Assembly: GCA_018398585.1 (NCBI GenBank)
Contig: JAGTTD010000024.1
Span: 6,104,071 to 6,168,070, forward strand
Reading direction: 5' to 3'
Source: Simmondsia chinensis
Taxonomy: Eukaryota; Streptophyta; Magnoliopsida; Caryophyllales; Simmondsiaceae
DNA length: 64,000 nucleotides
Numbering within the stretch: the stretch's first letter is position 1; every line of letters starts with the position of its first letter. The translations under genes and the position numbers were made by a program. A model generated the notes under the pieces. That model ran no database searches, had not been told where the DNA came from, and worked only from the letters and a program-made list of their open reading frames with translations. Shown one piece after another: positions 45,640-56,700 of the stretch.

Positions 45640-46640
45640 TCATATCCGAAGATTGAAGAGAACACTCCAAAAGAACAAAATCAAAGAAAGAATGTTGCTA
45701 GAGGTGATGGCTAGTAACAACTATATGAGGCCTCAATACCAAGCTATACCAAAACGACTAGTAGGAGTTCATGAAGTTGATGCATTCACGTTGTTATCTG
45801 CTCAAATCTCACTAATTCAAAAGCAATTGGGTAAAATGAGTGTCAACGCTGTTCATGCTTCCATAGTAAAATGTGAATTTTGTGTAGGGAACCATATTAG
45901 TGTAGAGTGCCAAGTGAGCAACACTTTTGCCGCGTCTAGTTATGAACAGACTGACTACATGTCGAACCATCAACAAGCCCAACACAACCCTTACTCCAAC
46001 ACCTACAATCAAGGATGGAGGAACCATCCCAACTTTCCTTAGAGCCATCAAGAAGCACCTAGGCAACCCATCCATCCACCTCAAGAAAAGAAACATGATT
46101 TAGAAGAGATGTTTGGAAAGTTCATGCATGAAATGACGAATTTCATGCAAGAAACTAGGGCTAACTTCGGAAACCAAGAAGCCTCATCCGGAACATAGAA
46201 ATTCAAGTGGGGAAGATATTAAATCAATTTTCTAAGAGGTCCCAAGGGAACACATTAACGCCATAGCATTACGGAATCAGAACACATTGGAAGAACCACC
46301 TCAATGTGACATAACCACCTTGAACGACCCCTCACCACCAGTGACCAAATCTATCTTGATTGACCCATCACCACCAATTATCGAGATAGAGTATCAAGCT
46401 TGTCTAACAAAGTCGGAGGCTTTGGAAGCCAAGAATGACTTAGTGAAGAAACCCGCCAAAGTTTGGAAAAGAAAATTCAAGGAGTGGCGTATTAAGCTTA
46501 AGGATCCTACGGTTGGAGAAGGTGGTGGTTGTCATGTAAAGAAGGATACAAAGAAGATCCATGAGAGAAAATTATCATTGAGGGTGAAAGGGGAGAACTC
46601 CATTCTCCTTTAAGATATGGGATAAATCCTCCTTCAAAGT
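45640..46640 (+). pseudogene. Athila-like gag remnant
   Basis: 45653-46042 contains the Athila gag C-terminus: CEFCVGNHISVEC (zinc-knuckle-like) and NPYSNTYNQGWRNHPNFP, a hallmark block of Athila-group gag. 46190-46290 continues with VPREHINAIALRNQ. 46287-46613 gives KVWKRKFKEWRIKLKDPTVG and ERKLSLRVKGENS, which normally lies much further downstream, so protease, reverse transcriptase and integrase are deleted in between. Confidence 0.75.
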
Positions 46641-47115
46641 CGAGCTAATGACTATAATTTAAAGTGCTTCTTGGGAGGCAACCCAAGTTTCGTACCTTTG
46701 CGTTTTCTTATTTTAGTTGTTTTCATTTTGTTTATTTTTGAATGTTTCTTTATGTTTATGGACTGGTTTTAAGCAAGTTTGGAAGTTAGCCTGCACTTCA
46801 AGTTCGACCATCAAGAGTTAATCTTCAAACCAAGGGAGTACCTCTCATCTCTTGCTTCATTCTCTTTGTTTCTTTTAACATTGAGGACAATGTTAATCTT
46901 TAAGTTAGAACATTTTGAGTAAAAAAATTCAAAACTTTTTCTAGTCTGGTTCTATTTTGTTTATTAAAGTCGGCTTTAGTGCCTCCCAGAGTTCGGAGCC
47001 TTTGTATGAGGATGTAGATAGTGTCGGTCAACAAAAAGATTTTCTATTTCTTATGGTTTAGATCATTAGTCTTTGCCTCAATATGACTGTTTATTGACTG
47101 ACACTATTTATTCTG
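46641..47115 (+). other. Athila-like 3' leader region
   Basis: Contains CTTGGGAGGCAACCCAAGTTT (46670) and AACATTGAGGACAATGTTAA (46880), both commonly found between the last coding region and the 3' LTR of Athila-group elements. No polypurine tract adjoins an LTR. Instead a 14-bp imperfect inverted repeat (ATAGTGTCGGTCAA at about 47018, TTGACTGACACTAT at about 47094) lies at the junction with the reversed arm. Confidence 0.6.
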
Positions 47116-48189
47116 TACGACTTTTTATTCTCAGTATTGTAGTTGTTTTATCCATGTTGATCGTCGAAAGCCCTAATTTACTAAATATTCTATCGAGCAA
47201 TACTTAGTATACTCTTTTACTTATTAACTCATCAATCTTTTGCCAGAATTTAAATAAGAAAAGAGTTTTGAAGATTTATGGTTTCACTTACAAGACCACA
47301 CAAATTGCGTTAATCTATCTCTAGCCTTTGCGCAACTTATGGTGTTTATTATATTAGCAATCATCATAAATTCCCTCTTGGACTCATTATGAATCATTAC
47401 AAGTTTTGAATGTGTTTAAGCACTCAAAACACAAAGAAGAGCAATAATAAATACGTCAACAACAAAATAAACAAACATAGAATGCTTTGAACTAGAAAAG
47501 AGCAGAACTTACAAAGCCTTGACTAACATAATATAAAGAAAAACTAAAACAAAGGCCATGAACTAAAGAGAAAAAGGATAAAAAAACTTTGGAAATGAAG
47601 AAAATCAATACAAACTCTTTCTTTCCTTCCTTTTCTCTCCTAAACTGCGTGTTTTTTGTGTTTTTGATGAATGAGTTGATTGAATTGATGACTTAAGCTC
47701 CTGCTTCTTCCTTTATTTATAGTATTCTTCCACGAGATCAATTTGCTCTTTTATGAAATAAAAATGCATCCACTTGCTCATTTTCTCTTTTTGCCGCCCA
47801 CTCATCAAATGGGCTTCCATACTTTTTGTATCCAACTTGCTTCCATTTTTGACTTTTTCATTGCAAAGTTTCCTTCCTTGCTGTTCTTTGCTACCCCAAC
47901 TTGCAATTAAACAATTCATTTTGTTGGCAAGTTGGTTAGCTTGCTTTGATTGGTTCATTTGCCACCCTTGTTTGAAATTTTCAAGTCTTGCTTTGTAACA
48001 AGTTGATTAGTGTTGTTCCATTGGTTCATTTGGCCATCAAATCTAGCAAGAATTAGCATGAAATGAGTTTTGTTGTAATGGAATAACAATGAGAGTGAAA
48101 AAGAGCATAATCAATAGCAATTAGATGTGAGATAGAAATAAACTAAACTGAAATCATATGAATATATGCGTATAAAATTGGACTTATCA
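47116..48189 (-). repeat. Right, inverted LTR arm of the Athila-like element
   Basis: The minus strand starts TGATAAGTCCAATTTTATAC at 48189 and follows the left LTR to AAAAGTCGTA at about 47116. It has a 37-bp insertion relative to the left arm (around 47950-47985). The LTR 3' end (about 250 bp) is absent. Confidence 0.85.
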
Positions 48190-48807
48190 CCCTTCCAACA
48201 CTTGGCGACACGATGACCCAACTCGCCACACTTGAAGCAATGAGTTTTTGAACTACCCGCCTAGTCCTGGTTACTCGGTATTCCGAGATTTGTGACAACA
48301 GGTCTCCTTACTTGTCCCTGTGCACCTGAATTAGTTCGAGGCTGTACATAATCACGCCCACTATCCTGGGTATTCCAAGAATTGCCAATCTTTCACCGCT
48401 TCTGTTGCTTCTCGTCATTTAAGGCCCTTTGGCTGACTTCCGAGACCGAAAAGACGTCAAGTGTGTTTAACATCTCCTGAATCAACTCCTTTAACCTACC
48501 AACATACCCATCCCCCAATTGCTACTTCGATTCTGCCTAGTCATTCCTAGCGACTAAGGCATAGAAACTCTGTCATGTAGTCATCCACCAACCGAGAATC
48601 TTGACCCATGTTTTGTAGGCGCTGATACATCACCCTGTCGTGATTGTGGGGAAGGAAGGAGTTCCGTATGTGCTTCTTCGTCTTTTCCTGTTTCTCAATT
48701 TTCCACTTGCCCTACCTAAACAGGGTATGTTTCAGCTGTTGCCACATGGCGTCTGCCCTACCCTTCAATCGGGCAGCCACCAACAGCACTTGCTTGTGCT
48801 TTGGAAC
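48190..48807 (-). pseudogene. gypsy-A gag, middle and zinc knuckle
   Basis: The minus strand from 48807 reads VPKHKQVLLVAARLKGRADA, MWQQLKHTLF, RLQNMGQDSRLVDDYMTEF and, near 48230, the zinc knuckle CFKCGELGHRVAKC followed by WKG at the CCCTT duplication. It continues the gag start at 60017-60426 across the LARD. Stops at several places make it non-functional. Confidence 0.85.
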
Positions 48808-49001
48808 TGTTGGTAACTTATAATTGAGCAGCTTGCTACTATAGATGGGCAAGTAGGTTATATAGGCAATTATTTGGATAAAAATTGTTTGTAACTATAT
48901 CTCCGAAATATATAAAACGCCCACTTATGCAATTCCCTTGCTTCTTCCATCGCAATTCACTCACTTAAACCAACATAATTCACCCACTTGCACTGCTACT
49001 T
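48808..49001 (+). repeat. 5' LTR of the LARD, left part
   Basis: TGTTGGTAACTTATAATTGA matches the 3' LTR start at 59337 and runs in parallel to about TTCACCCACTTGCA, where the chromovirus enters. The remainder is at 54335-54830. Confidence 0.85.
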
Positions 49002-49336
49002 TGATCCTAGATAAAACTTAGATCATAAACTTGAGATATAAGAGTATGAAATGAGAAAGAGGTGAAAGAGGTAAGAAAATAGAGAATTTGATCAATTTCA
49101 TTTGAATGAATCATCAGTTACATGATTCATGCTTAGTTATACTAAAAAAAATAGATTGCTAGCTTAAGCAAAGGAAAACAAACTAAAATCCAACTACAAG
49201 CAATTTTCCCGCCAAAACACCAAACTGGGCTAACCACTTTACTCGCTATTCCCGCCATAAATTGAATTTGAATTCAAATGAGAAATTTACATCAAGAATC
49301 AAATAAATATGCATAAAATTCTTCATGGTCATGACA
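49002..49336 (-). repeat. 3' LTR of the chromovirus-like element
   Basis: Aligns with 53984-54334, sharing TTGAGATATAAGAGTATG and CATTTGAATGAATCATC. It adjoins the purine tract at 49337-49350. Confidence 0.85.
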
Positions 49337-49404
49337 ATACCCTCTCAAAATCATTCTTTCCCTAAGAATGAAGAAGAAGGGAATTGGCTGTGTAGAAACT
49401 TCAA

Positions 49405-50880
49405 TTTCTCTTAGTTGGTTTGTGTTGGATCCAAATTGATCCACTGAATCAAGACTTTCTTCTCTGCTATGCCTTGCTGCTGTACCAAACGGGAATCTAG
49501 AACTGCTGCAGGAGCTTGTATCAGAGTTCCATTGTTTGCTGCTTCAGGAGGCTGACTTGAACACTCCTTCCCTTCTGCCTTGTGCCTTTTTAAAAGAAAG
49601 ACATGAAGAACATGATGCACAAAAGATTTGGGTGGTAGCTCTAATCAATAAGCTATATTGCCCACTTTCTCTAACACCTTTTAAGGACCAAAGAAATGAG
49701 TCCCTAACTTCACATTCTTGCGAATTGTAATGGAGGACTGCCTGTAGGGTTGGAGGTTGAGATACACCAAGTCTCCAACTACAAATGATCTATCAGAGCA
49801 TTTCTTATCAGCATAAAACTTCATTCTTGATTGAGCAAGTTGAAGATTGTCCTTTAATTGCTGAATCAATTATCTTCTTTATGAAAGATGATCTTTAACC
49901 TCTGCCACATGAGATGTTAAACCTTGCAGCACCATGGGGGAAGGAGGATTGTACCCATATAAGGCCTTAAAGGGAGTGGTCCTTTGGCTGAATGAAAGTG
50001 ATTGTTATAACAGAATTCTGCCAATGATAACCAATGAGACCAATGTTTAGGATAGGTGAAAGTCATGCTTCGAAGGTACTATTCCACACACTGGTTCACC
50101 CTCTCTGTTTGCCCATCAGACTGAGGATGATAGGATGAACCGAGAGCAAGAGTAGATCCCATCAATAAGAATAAATCCCTTAAGAACTGATAAGTGAACA
50201 TTTTGTCTTGATTAGACACAATGGATTGAGGCAATCCATGCAATTTATAGATGTGATCAAGGAATACCCTGGCCAACATTTCAGCAGAGATGGGATGACT
50301 CAAAGCAATAAAGTGGCGGGATTTAGTAAATCGATCCACAATGACCCAAATTACCTCCTTGCGTTTAGCCTTTGGCAAGCTTTCCATGAAATCCTTGCTT
50401 AGGTGTTGCTAGGCCCTATCATGAATTGGCAAGGGTTGTAGAAGACCAGGATACTGGACATGCTCAAACTTAGTCCTCCAGCAGACATCACAGCTCTGCA
50501 CAAATTCTTCAACCCCTTCCAACCTAGCAAAAGTACTGCTTCAATCTCTTGTAAGTGCTCTCTATACCAAAGTGACCACCCCAAGCACAAGAATAAAAAG
50601 CCTGAATGATCTGTCTTCTCAAATTAGCGGAGGTTCCCACATATATCTTCCCTTTAATTCTAACAATTCCATTCAAAACAGTGACTTCAGCTTCTGTATT
50701 AGATGAATTACTCACACTATAGGCTATAATGCAGTATGTACCAAACTTATCCCCTTCATATGGCTTGTAAACTTCCTCCATCTAATAAGGCAAGACATAG
50801 GAAATAGCTGAACAAGAGCCAGATTCTCTTTCTTCCAACCTTCAAGAGAGAGCATCAACAACAATGTTACTCTTTCCCTT
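49405..50880 (-). pseudogene. Chromovirus integrase and chromodomain
   Basis: On the minus strand from 50781: zinc-binding region WGGHFGIESTYKRLKQYFCW with LKEFVQSCDVCWRTK, core VIVDRFTKSRHFIALSHP, GLPQSIVSNQDKMF (catalytic Asp replaced: SNQD for SDRD) and GSSYHPQSDGQTERVNQCVE with the catalytic Glu. The C-terminal domain has MKFYADKKCSDRSF, GDLVYLNLQPYRQ and THFFGP. The chromodomain at the end reads VLDSRLVQQQGIAEKKVLIQ and WINLDPTQTN, where a WEN..WE pattern is usual. A few stops are present. Confidence 0.85.
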
Positions 50881-50977
50881 TGTGATACTCAATAGAATAA
50901 CTTAGTCCCAACATCCACATGAGTCCTTTCCTCTGCACTCTAGTGGTAATCTTCTGCTCCAGAAGGTATTTCAGGCT

Positions 50978-52126
50978 CTAGTGGTCAGTTTTGATAATAA
51001 AATGATGTCCTTTAAGGTAATGCCTCAACTTCTGCACTACTAATAGGATGGCCAAATACTGCTTCTCATAAATCGAGAGTTGTTGATTTCTTGGACTGAG
51101 AACTTGACTAAGGAAAGCCACTGGCCTCTCCTGCTGAGAAAGCACTACTCCAATTCCCATGCTACTGGCATCAATTTCTAGTACAAAGGGCTTCCCAAAA
51201 TTTGGCATAACTAGAACTAGCATAGAACACATAGCTAACTTGAGGCCTTCAAGTGCCTCCTGAGCCAAATCAAATCATAAAAATGCATCCTTCTTTAGAA
51301 GATCAGTCATGGGCTTGGCCAACACTCCATACCTTGCAATAAACTTTCTATAGTACCTAAACAACCCAAGAAAAACCCTCAGATACTTGAGGATTTTAGG
51401 AATAGGCCACTCCTTCATTGGCTGTATCTTGCTGGGATCTGTGGGTACACCTTCTTTAGAGACTATGTGACCTAAGTATTCCACTTGAGTTTGAGCAAGA
51501 GAACACTTGGCAAGCTTAGCATACAACTTATTCTTGCGCCTAATCTGAAATACTTGCCTCAAATGCTTGACATGTACTTCAATGGAAGGGCTATAAACCA
51601 ATATATCATCGAAGAATACCAGCACAAATTTCCTCAAATGAGCTTTGAACACATGGTTCATCAATGCCTGAAAGGTTGCAAGAGCATTGGACAAGCCAAA
51701 AGGCATAACCATAAGCTCATAATGCTCGTGGTGTCTCCTGAAAGCAGTCTTGTGAATATCTTCATCCAACACTCAAATCTTGTGATATCCTTGCCTCAAG
51801 TCTAGCTTGGAGTAATACTGTGGACCATTCAATTCATCAAGCAGGTGATCAATAACAGGAATGGGAAACTTATCCTTAATGGTGAGGGAGTTAAGATGCT
51901 TGTAGTCCACACACATTCGAGATGAGGCATCCTTCTTCTTGACCAGAATCACCGGAGATGCAATAGGACTGTGATTATGACGAATGAAATTTGTCTGTAA
52001 TAGCTCTTCAACTTGTCTCTCAATTTCACTCTTTTGTGAGTGAGAGTATTTATGTGGTCTTAAGTTCACAGGATTGGAAAGAGCCTTAAGAGGAATGGCA
52101 TGATCCAGCATCTTCTTAGGAGGCAA
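50978..52126 (-). pseudogene. Chromovirus reverse transcriptase and RNase H
   Basis: Reverse transcriptase from 52126: VEELLQTNFIRHNHSPIASP, RMCVDYKHLNSLTIKDKFPI, YYSKLDLRQGYHKI, stop at 51773, then TAFRRHHEHYELMVMPFGLS, and the catalytic LVFFDDILVYSPS (51610) with both Asp intact. HLRQVFQIRR and the connection domain (LGLFRYYRKFIARYG) follow. RNase H at 51268-50978: VLEIDASSMGIGVVLSQQER, YEKQYLAILLVVQKLRHYLK and FIIKTDH. Two frame breaks only. Confidence 0.9.
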
Positions 52127-52294
52127 GATAGATGGCTAAGAAAACACATCTTCAAATTCAAGCAATTGTTGTCCACTGGAGGGGTTTGAAGTCTTCAGAG
52201 CTGCATCAATACCAGTAATGATAGAGAATAACTGACCAATCCACTGACACTTTCCCTTCTTGACTATCTTCTCCAGGTGTTTCCCTTTCAACAT

Positions 52295-53928
52295 CTATAA
52301 CCGCCCCTTCTCCATGATACCTTGTAGAACCACGTTTTGCCCTTCTCTTTCAAAAGATACCAATAACTGAGCGAAGTCAAAGATTAAAGGACCGATGGTT
52401 TTCAACCAATCAACTCCAAGGACCAAGTCACAACCACCTAGCTTAAGTACTCTAAAGTCATACTTGAACTGGTGCCCTTGCATTCTCCAACAGAATACCT
52501 TACACTTCATCTGTGTGATCATAGAGTTCCCACCAGCCACTGTAGCTAATGGACTTGTTTTTATCATTTATGCTTAACTTGCTTCACAACCTTAGGATCC
52601 ACAAAGCTATGTGTACTGTTGCTATCAATCAAGATCAACATATGCTTGTGTCCTTTCTCTCCTTTGATTCTTATTGTGTTATGTGAGCCATTACTAGTGA
52701 GAGCTCTAACAGAAATCTCCATTTCATCATTCTCATACTCCCCTGTATCCTCCTCATCCGGCTCTTCAGGGACCTCTTCTATCTCCAGATCCTCAATGTC
52801 CTCACCACCCTCAGCTCCAATAACAGTAACTAGCAACTTAGGATTATATTTGTGTCCAAAGAAATACTTTTGATTGCATTTGAAGCACAGCCTCTGATTC
52901 TTTTTCTCATCCAAACTCAAACCAGAAGCTTTTGCACCACTAACAGAGGTAGCCTGCTATTGAGAAGATGTTGTGGAGCCTTGATCTTAGGTCCATCAGA
53001 ACTAGTTAAGACCCTGGCCTCCATCAATTTTGCCTTTGAAAATGCCTGAGTTAAAGCACCAGGATTCAATGCCTTAATAAAGTTTTTAATCCTTGGCTTA
53101 AGACCACTAATGAAACTAGATTTTTTTTTTTTTTTTGGTAAGTGTAATGAAACTAGATATATAATAGGACTCATTAGCTCCAGGACTAACTATCAACATC
53201 CTCGCTCTCAAATGCTCAAAATGAGTCATATAATCTCTCACAAATGAAGTTTGAGTCAGCTTATTAAAGTGATCAATCACTTCACCAAGATCCTCTTCTC
53301 CATATCTCTCACATAATTCATTCACAAATTCATTCCATGCCAAGTAAGGATTCCTACCAATCAAACTATAATACCAGACTTCATGATCTCCTTGGGGATA
53401 TACCGCAGCTAATTCAACTTCCTCGGTTTCATCAATATGATAGAATCGAAAATGCTTTTCACATCTCCTGATCCATGATTGAGGCTGCTTTCCATCGAAT
53501 GTATCAATCTCCACACGTGGATGCCTGTATCCTTGAGTGCTTCCACTAGAAGATCTATTCTCACTAGATCTAGCAAACTGAGGTTGAATAGGATCAGGGG
53601 GACGATTGTGCTGAATAGCAGCAGATTACACTCCTACTCTCAGAGGTTGATTTTATCTCGTGATCTGCTGTTGTAGTCCATGGCGTTTCGATTCAATTTG
53701 TTGAGAATGTTGATCTAACTTCTCAGCTAGCTTCTGATCCTGCAATTGCTGCATCCTTGCTAACATTTCCTCTATCTGAAGTCTCAATTGATCAAATTGA
53801 TTGGCCTCCACACCAGCACCAGGATTTGCACCCATAGCAGCAGCATAAGTCACATTTGCAGCAGCATTTGCTTGAGTAGTTACTCCACCAGCCATTGGTA
53901 TTATTTTCTTGCATCTAGCTAGCTCCAA
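52295..53928 (-). pseudogene. Chromovirus gag, zinc knuckle and protease
   Basis: Gag starts at 53928 (MELARCKKIIPMAGG) with a Gln-rich coiled-coil-like segment (QLRLQIEEMLARMQQLQDQK). The retrotransposon gag core is at 53514-53116 (FDGKQPQSWIRRCEKHFRFY, VWYYSLIGRNPYLAWNEFV). A knuckle near 52890 reads CFKCNQKYFFGHKYN, the last Cys replaced. An acidic linker follows. Protease: LILIDSNSTHSFVDPKVV (DSNS for DSGS), and LGGCDLVLGVDWL at 52567-52295. A 16-T run at 53120-53136 disrupts the frame. Confidence 0.8.
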
Positions 53929-53983
53929 TCAATCGTTCAAGCAATCAATAGGCAGCAAACACAAGCTCTGATACAAAATATTA

Positions 53984-54334
53984 TGATCCTAGATCAAACT
54001 TGGATTATAAATTTGAGATATAAGAGTATGGGATGAGAAAGAAGTGAAAGAGATGAGGAATAGAGAGAAAATTAGGGTTGAGAGAGAGAATTAGATCAAT
54101 TTCATTTGAATGAATCATCGATTACATGATTGATGCTTATTTATACTAAAAAAAATAGACGGCTAACTTAAAAAAGGAAAACAAGCTAAAATCCAACTAC
54201 AAGCAATTTTCCCACCAAAACACCAAACCGAGCTAACCACTTTATCCACTATTTCTGCCAGAAACTGAATTTGAATTCAAATGAGAAATTTACATCAAGA
54301 ATCAACTGAAAATGCATCCTTCACGATCATGACA
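53984..54334 (-). repeat. 5' LTR of the chromovirus-like element
   Basis: 351 bp pairing with 49002-49336. The primer site at 53965-53976 is adjacent on the downstream (minus) side. Confidence 0.85.
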
Positions 54335-54830
54335 ACGGCCTCAATTCACCTACTTAAACCAACATAATTACTTGCATCGCAATTCGCCCACTTTCAATTC
54401 GCTCACTTGTAATTCACCCACTTGCAATTTGCCCACATATATAAAACAACCACTTACATTAATAAAACACCTACCTATATAAAATATCACATAAAACGCC
54501 CACTTATGAAAAATACACCAACATAACCCCTAATGCTCCACAATTAAGAATTAAAAGATAGAATCAAACATGCTTGTCCAAAAAAATGATACTTATCCAC
54601 TACTCTACTATAAAAAGAGAAAGGAAGAGAAAGAGAAGGGGACAAGAAAGTCCCTTGGCCCATAAACACCCCTCTCCGAAGCAATAATTGTTCAAGCTTT
54701 CTGCTCATCTTAAAGAAATATCAAGTCAGGAGTGTAGTTAGAGTTTGAGTTCAGCTTATCCTTATGAACCCCACCTCAAACCTAACTCAAATGTGATGAA
54801 TAAGCACACTAACCAAATTCATCACGAATA
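54335..54830 (+). repeat. 5' LTR of the LARD, right part
   Basis: Parallels 59510-60011 of the 3' LTR. It is dense in AATTCGCCCACTT-type motifs (54370-54500) and ends CATCACGAATA. Confidence 0.85.
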
Positions 54831-54833
54831 TTT

Positions 54834-54851
54834 TGGCGCCGTCTGTGGGAA
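54834..54851 (+). other. LARD primer-binding site
   Basis: TGGCGCCGTCTGTGGGAA just after the LTR end. TGGCGCCGT is the core of tRNA-Asp-type primer sites in plant gypsy elements; the rest is divergent. Confidence 0.7.
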
Positions 54852-55059
54852 GGATCATAAGCTCACTCCTGGCTTGGTGTTTCTTGTAAGATTCAAACAT
54901 TTTTAATGTCATTCAAGGTAATTTTCAGTAATTTTTGGGTATTTATCTCATTTTTCTAATAAAAACGAGCCTATTCAAGCAAAGTAGGACAAAAAAGGTC
55001 CCTACTATTCCTTTGAGCACTTTTAAGCACATTCATACATGCAAAGAGGTATGTTTGAG

Positions 55060-56700
55060 TAAGTCAACTTTTTGCCTCTTTCTTATCTTTTCTTTGATAA
55101 AAAATTTGGAAAAACATCATAGCTAAATAGAATTCTTCGATAGCTTCATTTTGAAATATTTCTCAATCCGTAACTCATTACGAATTAAAAGTTATACTTG
55201 TTCTAAGTTACAAGGTACAACTACCACACATGGAATTCGCCTACTTTAGCTCTTCACCTCTCTTTCATATTTTCTCTGATCAAAAACTCAAAAACTTATT
55301 ATAGTTACATAGAACTCTTCAAGAGCTTCGTTTTGATATGTAACTTAATCCATAACACTTCATGGAATAAAGGTTATCATTATTTTAAGCTACAAGGTAA
55401 GTTATGTAACTACTACACATGGAATTTGCCTACTGTAGCTTTTCACCTCTCTTTCATATTTTCTTTCATCAACAACTCAAAAACTTATTATAATTGCATA
55501 GAATACTTCAAGGGCTTTGTTTTGATATGTAACTCAATCCATAACTCTTCATGGATTAAAAGTTATTCTTGTTTTAAATTACAAGGTAAGTTATGTAACT
55601 ACTACACTCGGAATTCGCCCACTTTATATTGTCACCTCCTTTTCATATTCTCTTTGATCAAAAGCTTTAAAAATAATTATATTTACATAGAAATCTTCAA
55701 GAGCTTCGTTTTGATATGTAATCTGTAACTCTTCACAGATTAAGAGTTATCCTTGTTTTAAGTTACAATGTAAGTTATGTAACTACTACACTCGAAATTC
55801 GCCCACTTCATATTTTCACCTCCTTTTCACATTCTCTTTGATCCAAAGCTTTAAAATAATTATAGTTATATAGAAATCTTGAAAATCTTCATTTTGAAAT
55901 ATAACTCAATCCGTATCTCTTTACGGATCAAAAGTTATCCTTGTTTTAATTTACAAGGTAAGTTATGTAACTACTACACTTGGAATTCGCCCATTTCTTA
56001 TTTTAACCTCCTTTCCATATCCTCTTTGATCCAAAGCTTTAAATATCATTCTAATTACATAGAAATCTTCAAGAGATTCATTTTGATATATAACTCAATT
56101 CGTAAGTCTTCACAAATTAAAAGTTATCATTGTTTTAAGTTACAAGGCAAGTGAATTCGCCCACTTCATGTTTTCACCTCCTTTTCATATTCTGTTGGAT
56201 TCAAGGCTTTAAAAATCATCATAGTTACATAGAAATATTTAAGAAGTTCATTTTGATATGTAACTTAATTCGTAACTCTTCATGGATAAAAAGCTATGAT
56301 TGTTTTAAGTTACAAGGTACATTATACAACTGCTACACGCAGAATCTGCCCACTTCAACTTTTCACCTCTTTTTCATATTTTCTTTATTCAAAATCATAA
56401 AAATTTACTATAGGTGCCTAGAACTCTTCGATAGGTACATTTTGGTGTGTAAATTGACCCGTAAATCTTCACGGATTGAATGTTATGCTCATTTTAAGTC
56501 AAGTGTTCAAGTTGTATACCCACTACATAGGTAAAATGCCCACTTCATCTGTTCACCTCTTTTTTATGTTTTCCTTGACCAAAAACTCTAAAGATTATCA
56601 TATTTGTACGAAAATCTTCTAGAGCTTTATTTTGATACGTGATTTGACTCATAACTTGTTACCAGTGAAAAGTTATGTACATTCAAAATTCCACAACCCG
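55060..56700 (+). repeat. Tandem array inside the LARD: about 8 units of 170-194 bp (mode 189)
   Basis: Units restart near 55232, 55422, 55611, 55795, 55984, 56153, 56340 and 56534, each with GAATTCGCCCACTT...TTCACCTC, then TTTGATCAAAAGC, ACATAGAAATCTTCAAGAGC and TTAAGTTACAAGGTAAG-type phrases. The usual spacing of 189 bp equals 63 codons, so one forward frame stays open over several units (55333-55728, 55879-56154, 56151-56534), repeating a SIHNSSWIKSYSCFKLQGKL-like segment. No known protein family fits; the open frames may only reflect the period. Confidence 0.85.

Larger units (their letters stand above)
43926..48189 (+). mobile_element. Athila-like element with inverted LTR arms and perfect CCCTT target duplication
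   Basis: Flanked by CCCTT at 43921-43925 and 48190-48194. The left arm is a complete LTR in plus orientation (43926-45217, TGTTAAATCC to ACGCATCA). The right arm (47116-48189) is the same LTR in reverse orientation, lacking the last ~250 bp, and its outer terminus is the same LTR start (TGATAAGTCC on the minus strand). The arms are roughly 90% alike by eye. The internal part has an Athila-type primer site, a gag fragment and 3' leader motifs, all in plus orientation. Host gag reads in frame across the duplication. Confidence 0.85.
49002..54334 (-). mobile_element. Ty3/gypsy chromovirus-like retrotransposon, minus strand, inside the LARD 5' LTR
   Basis: LTRs at 49002-49336 (3') and 53984-54334 (5'), TGTCATGA at one end and GGATCA at the other. 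Primer site TTGTATCAGAGC (minus, 53965-53976) and purine tract TTTTGAGAGGGTAT (minus, 49337-49350). Gag, protease, reverse transcriptase, RNase H, integrase and chromodomain follow in order. The flanks (TACTT left, ACGGC right) give no matching 5-bp duplication. Only about ten lesions in 4 kb make it one of the younger elements here. Confidence 0.9.
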
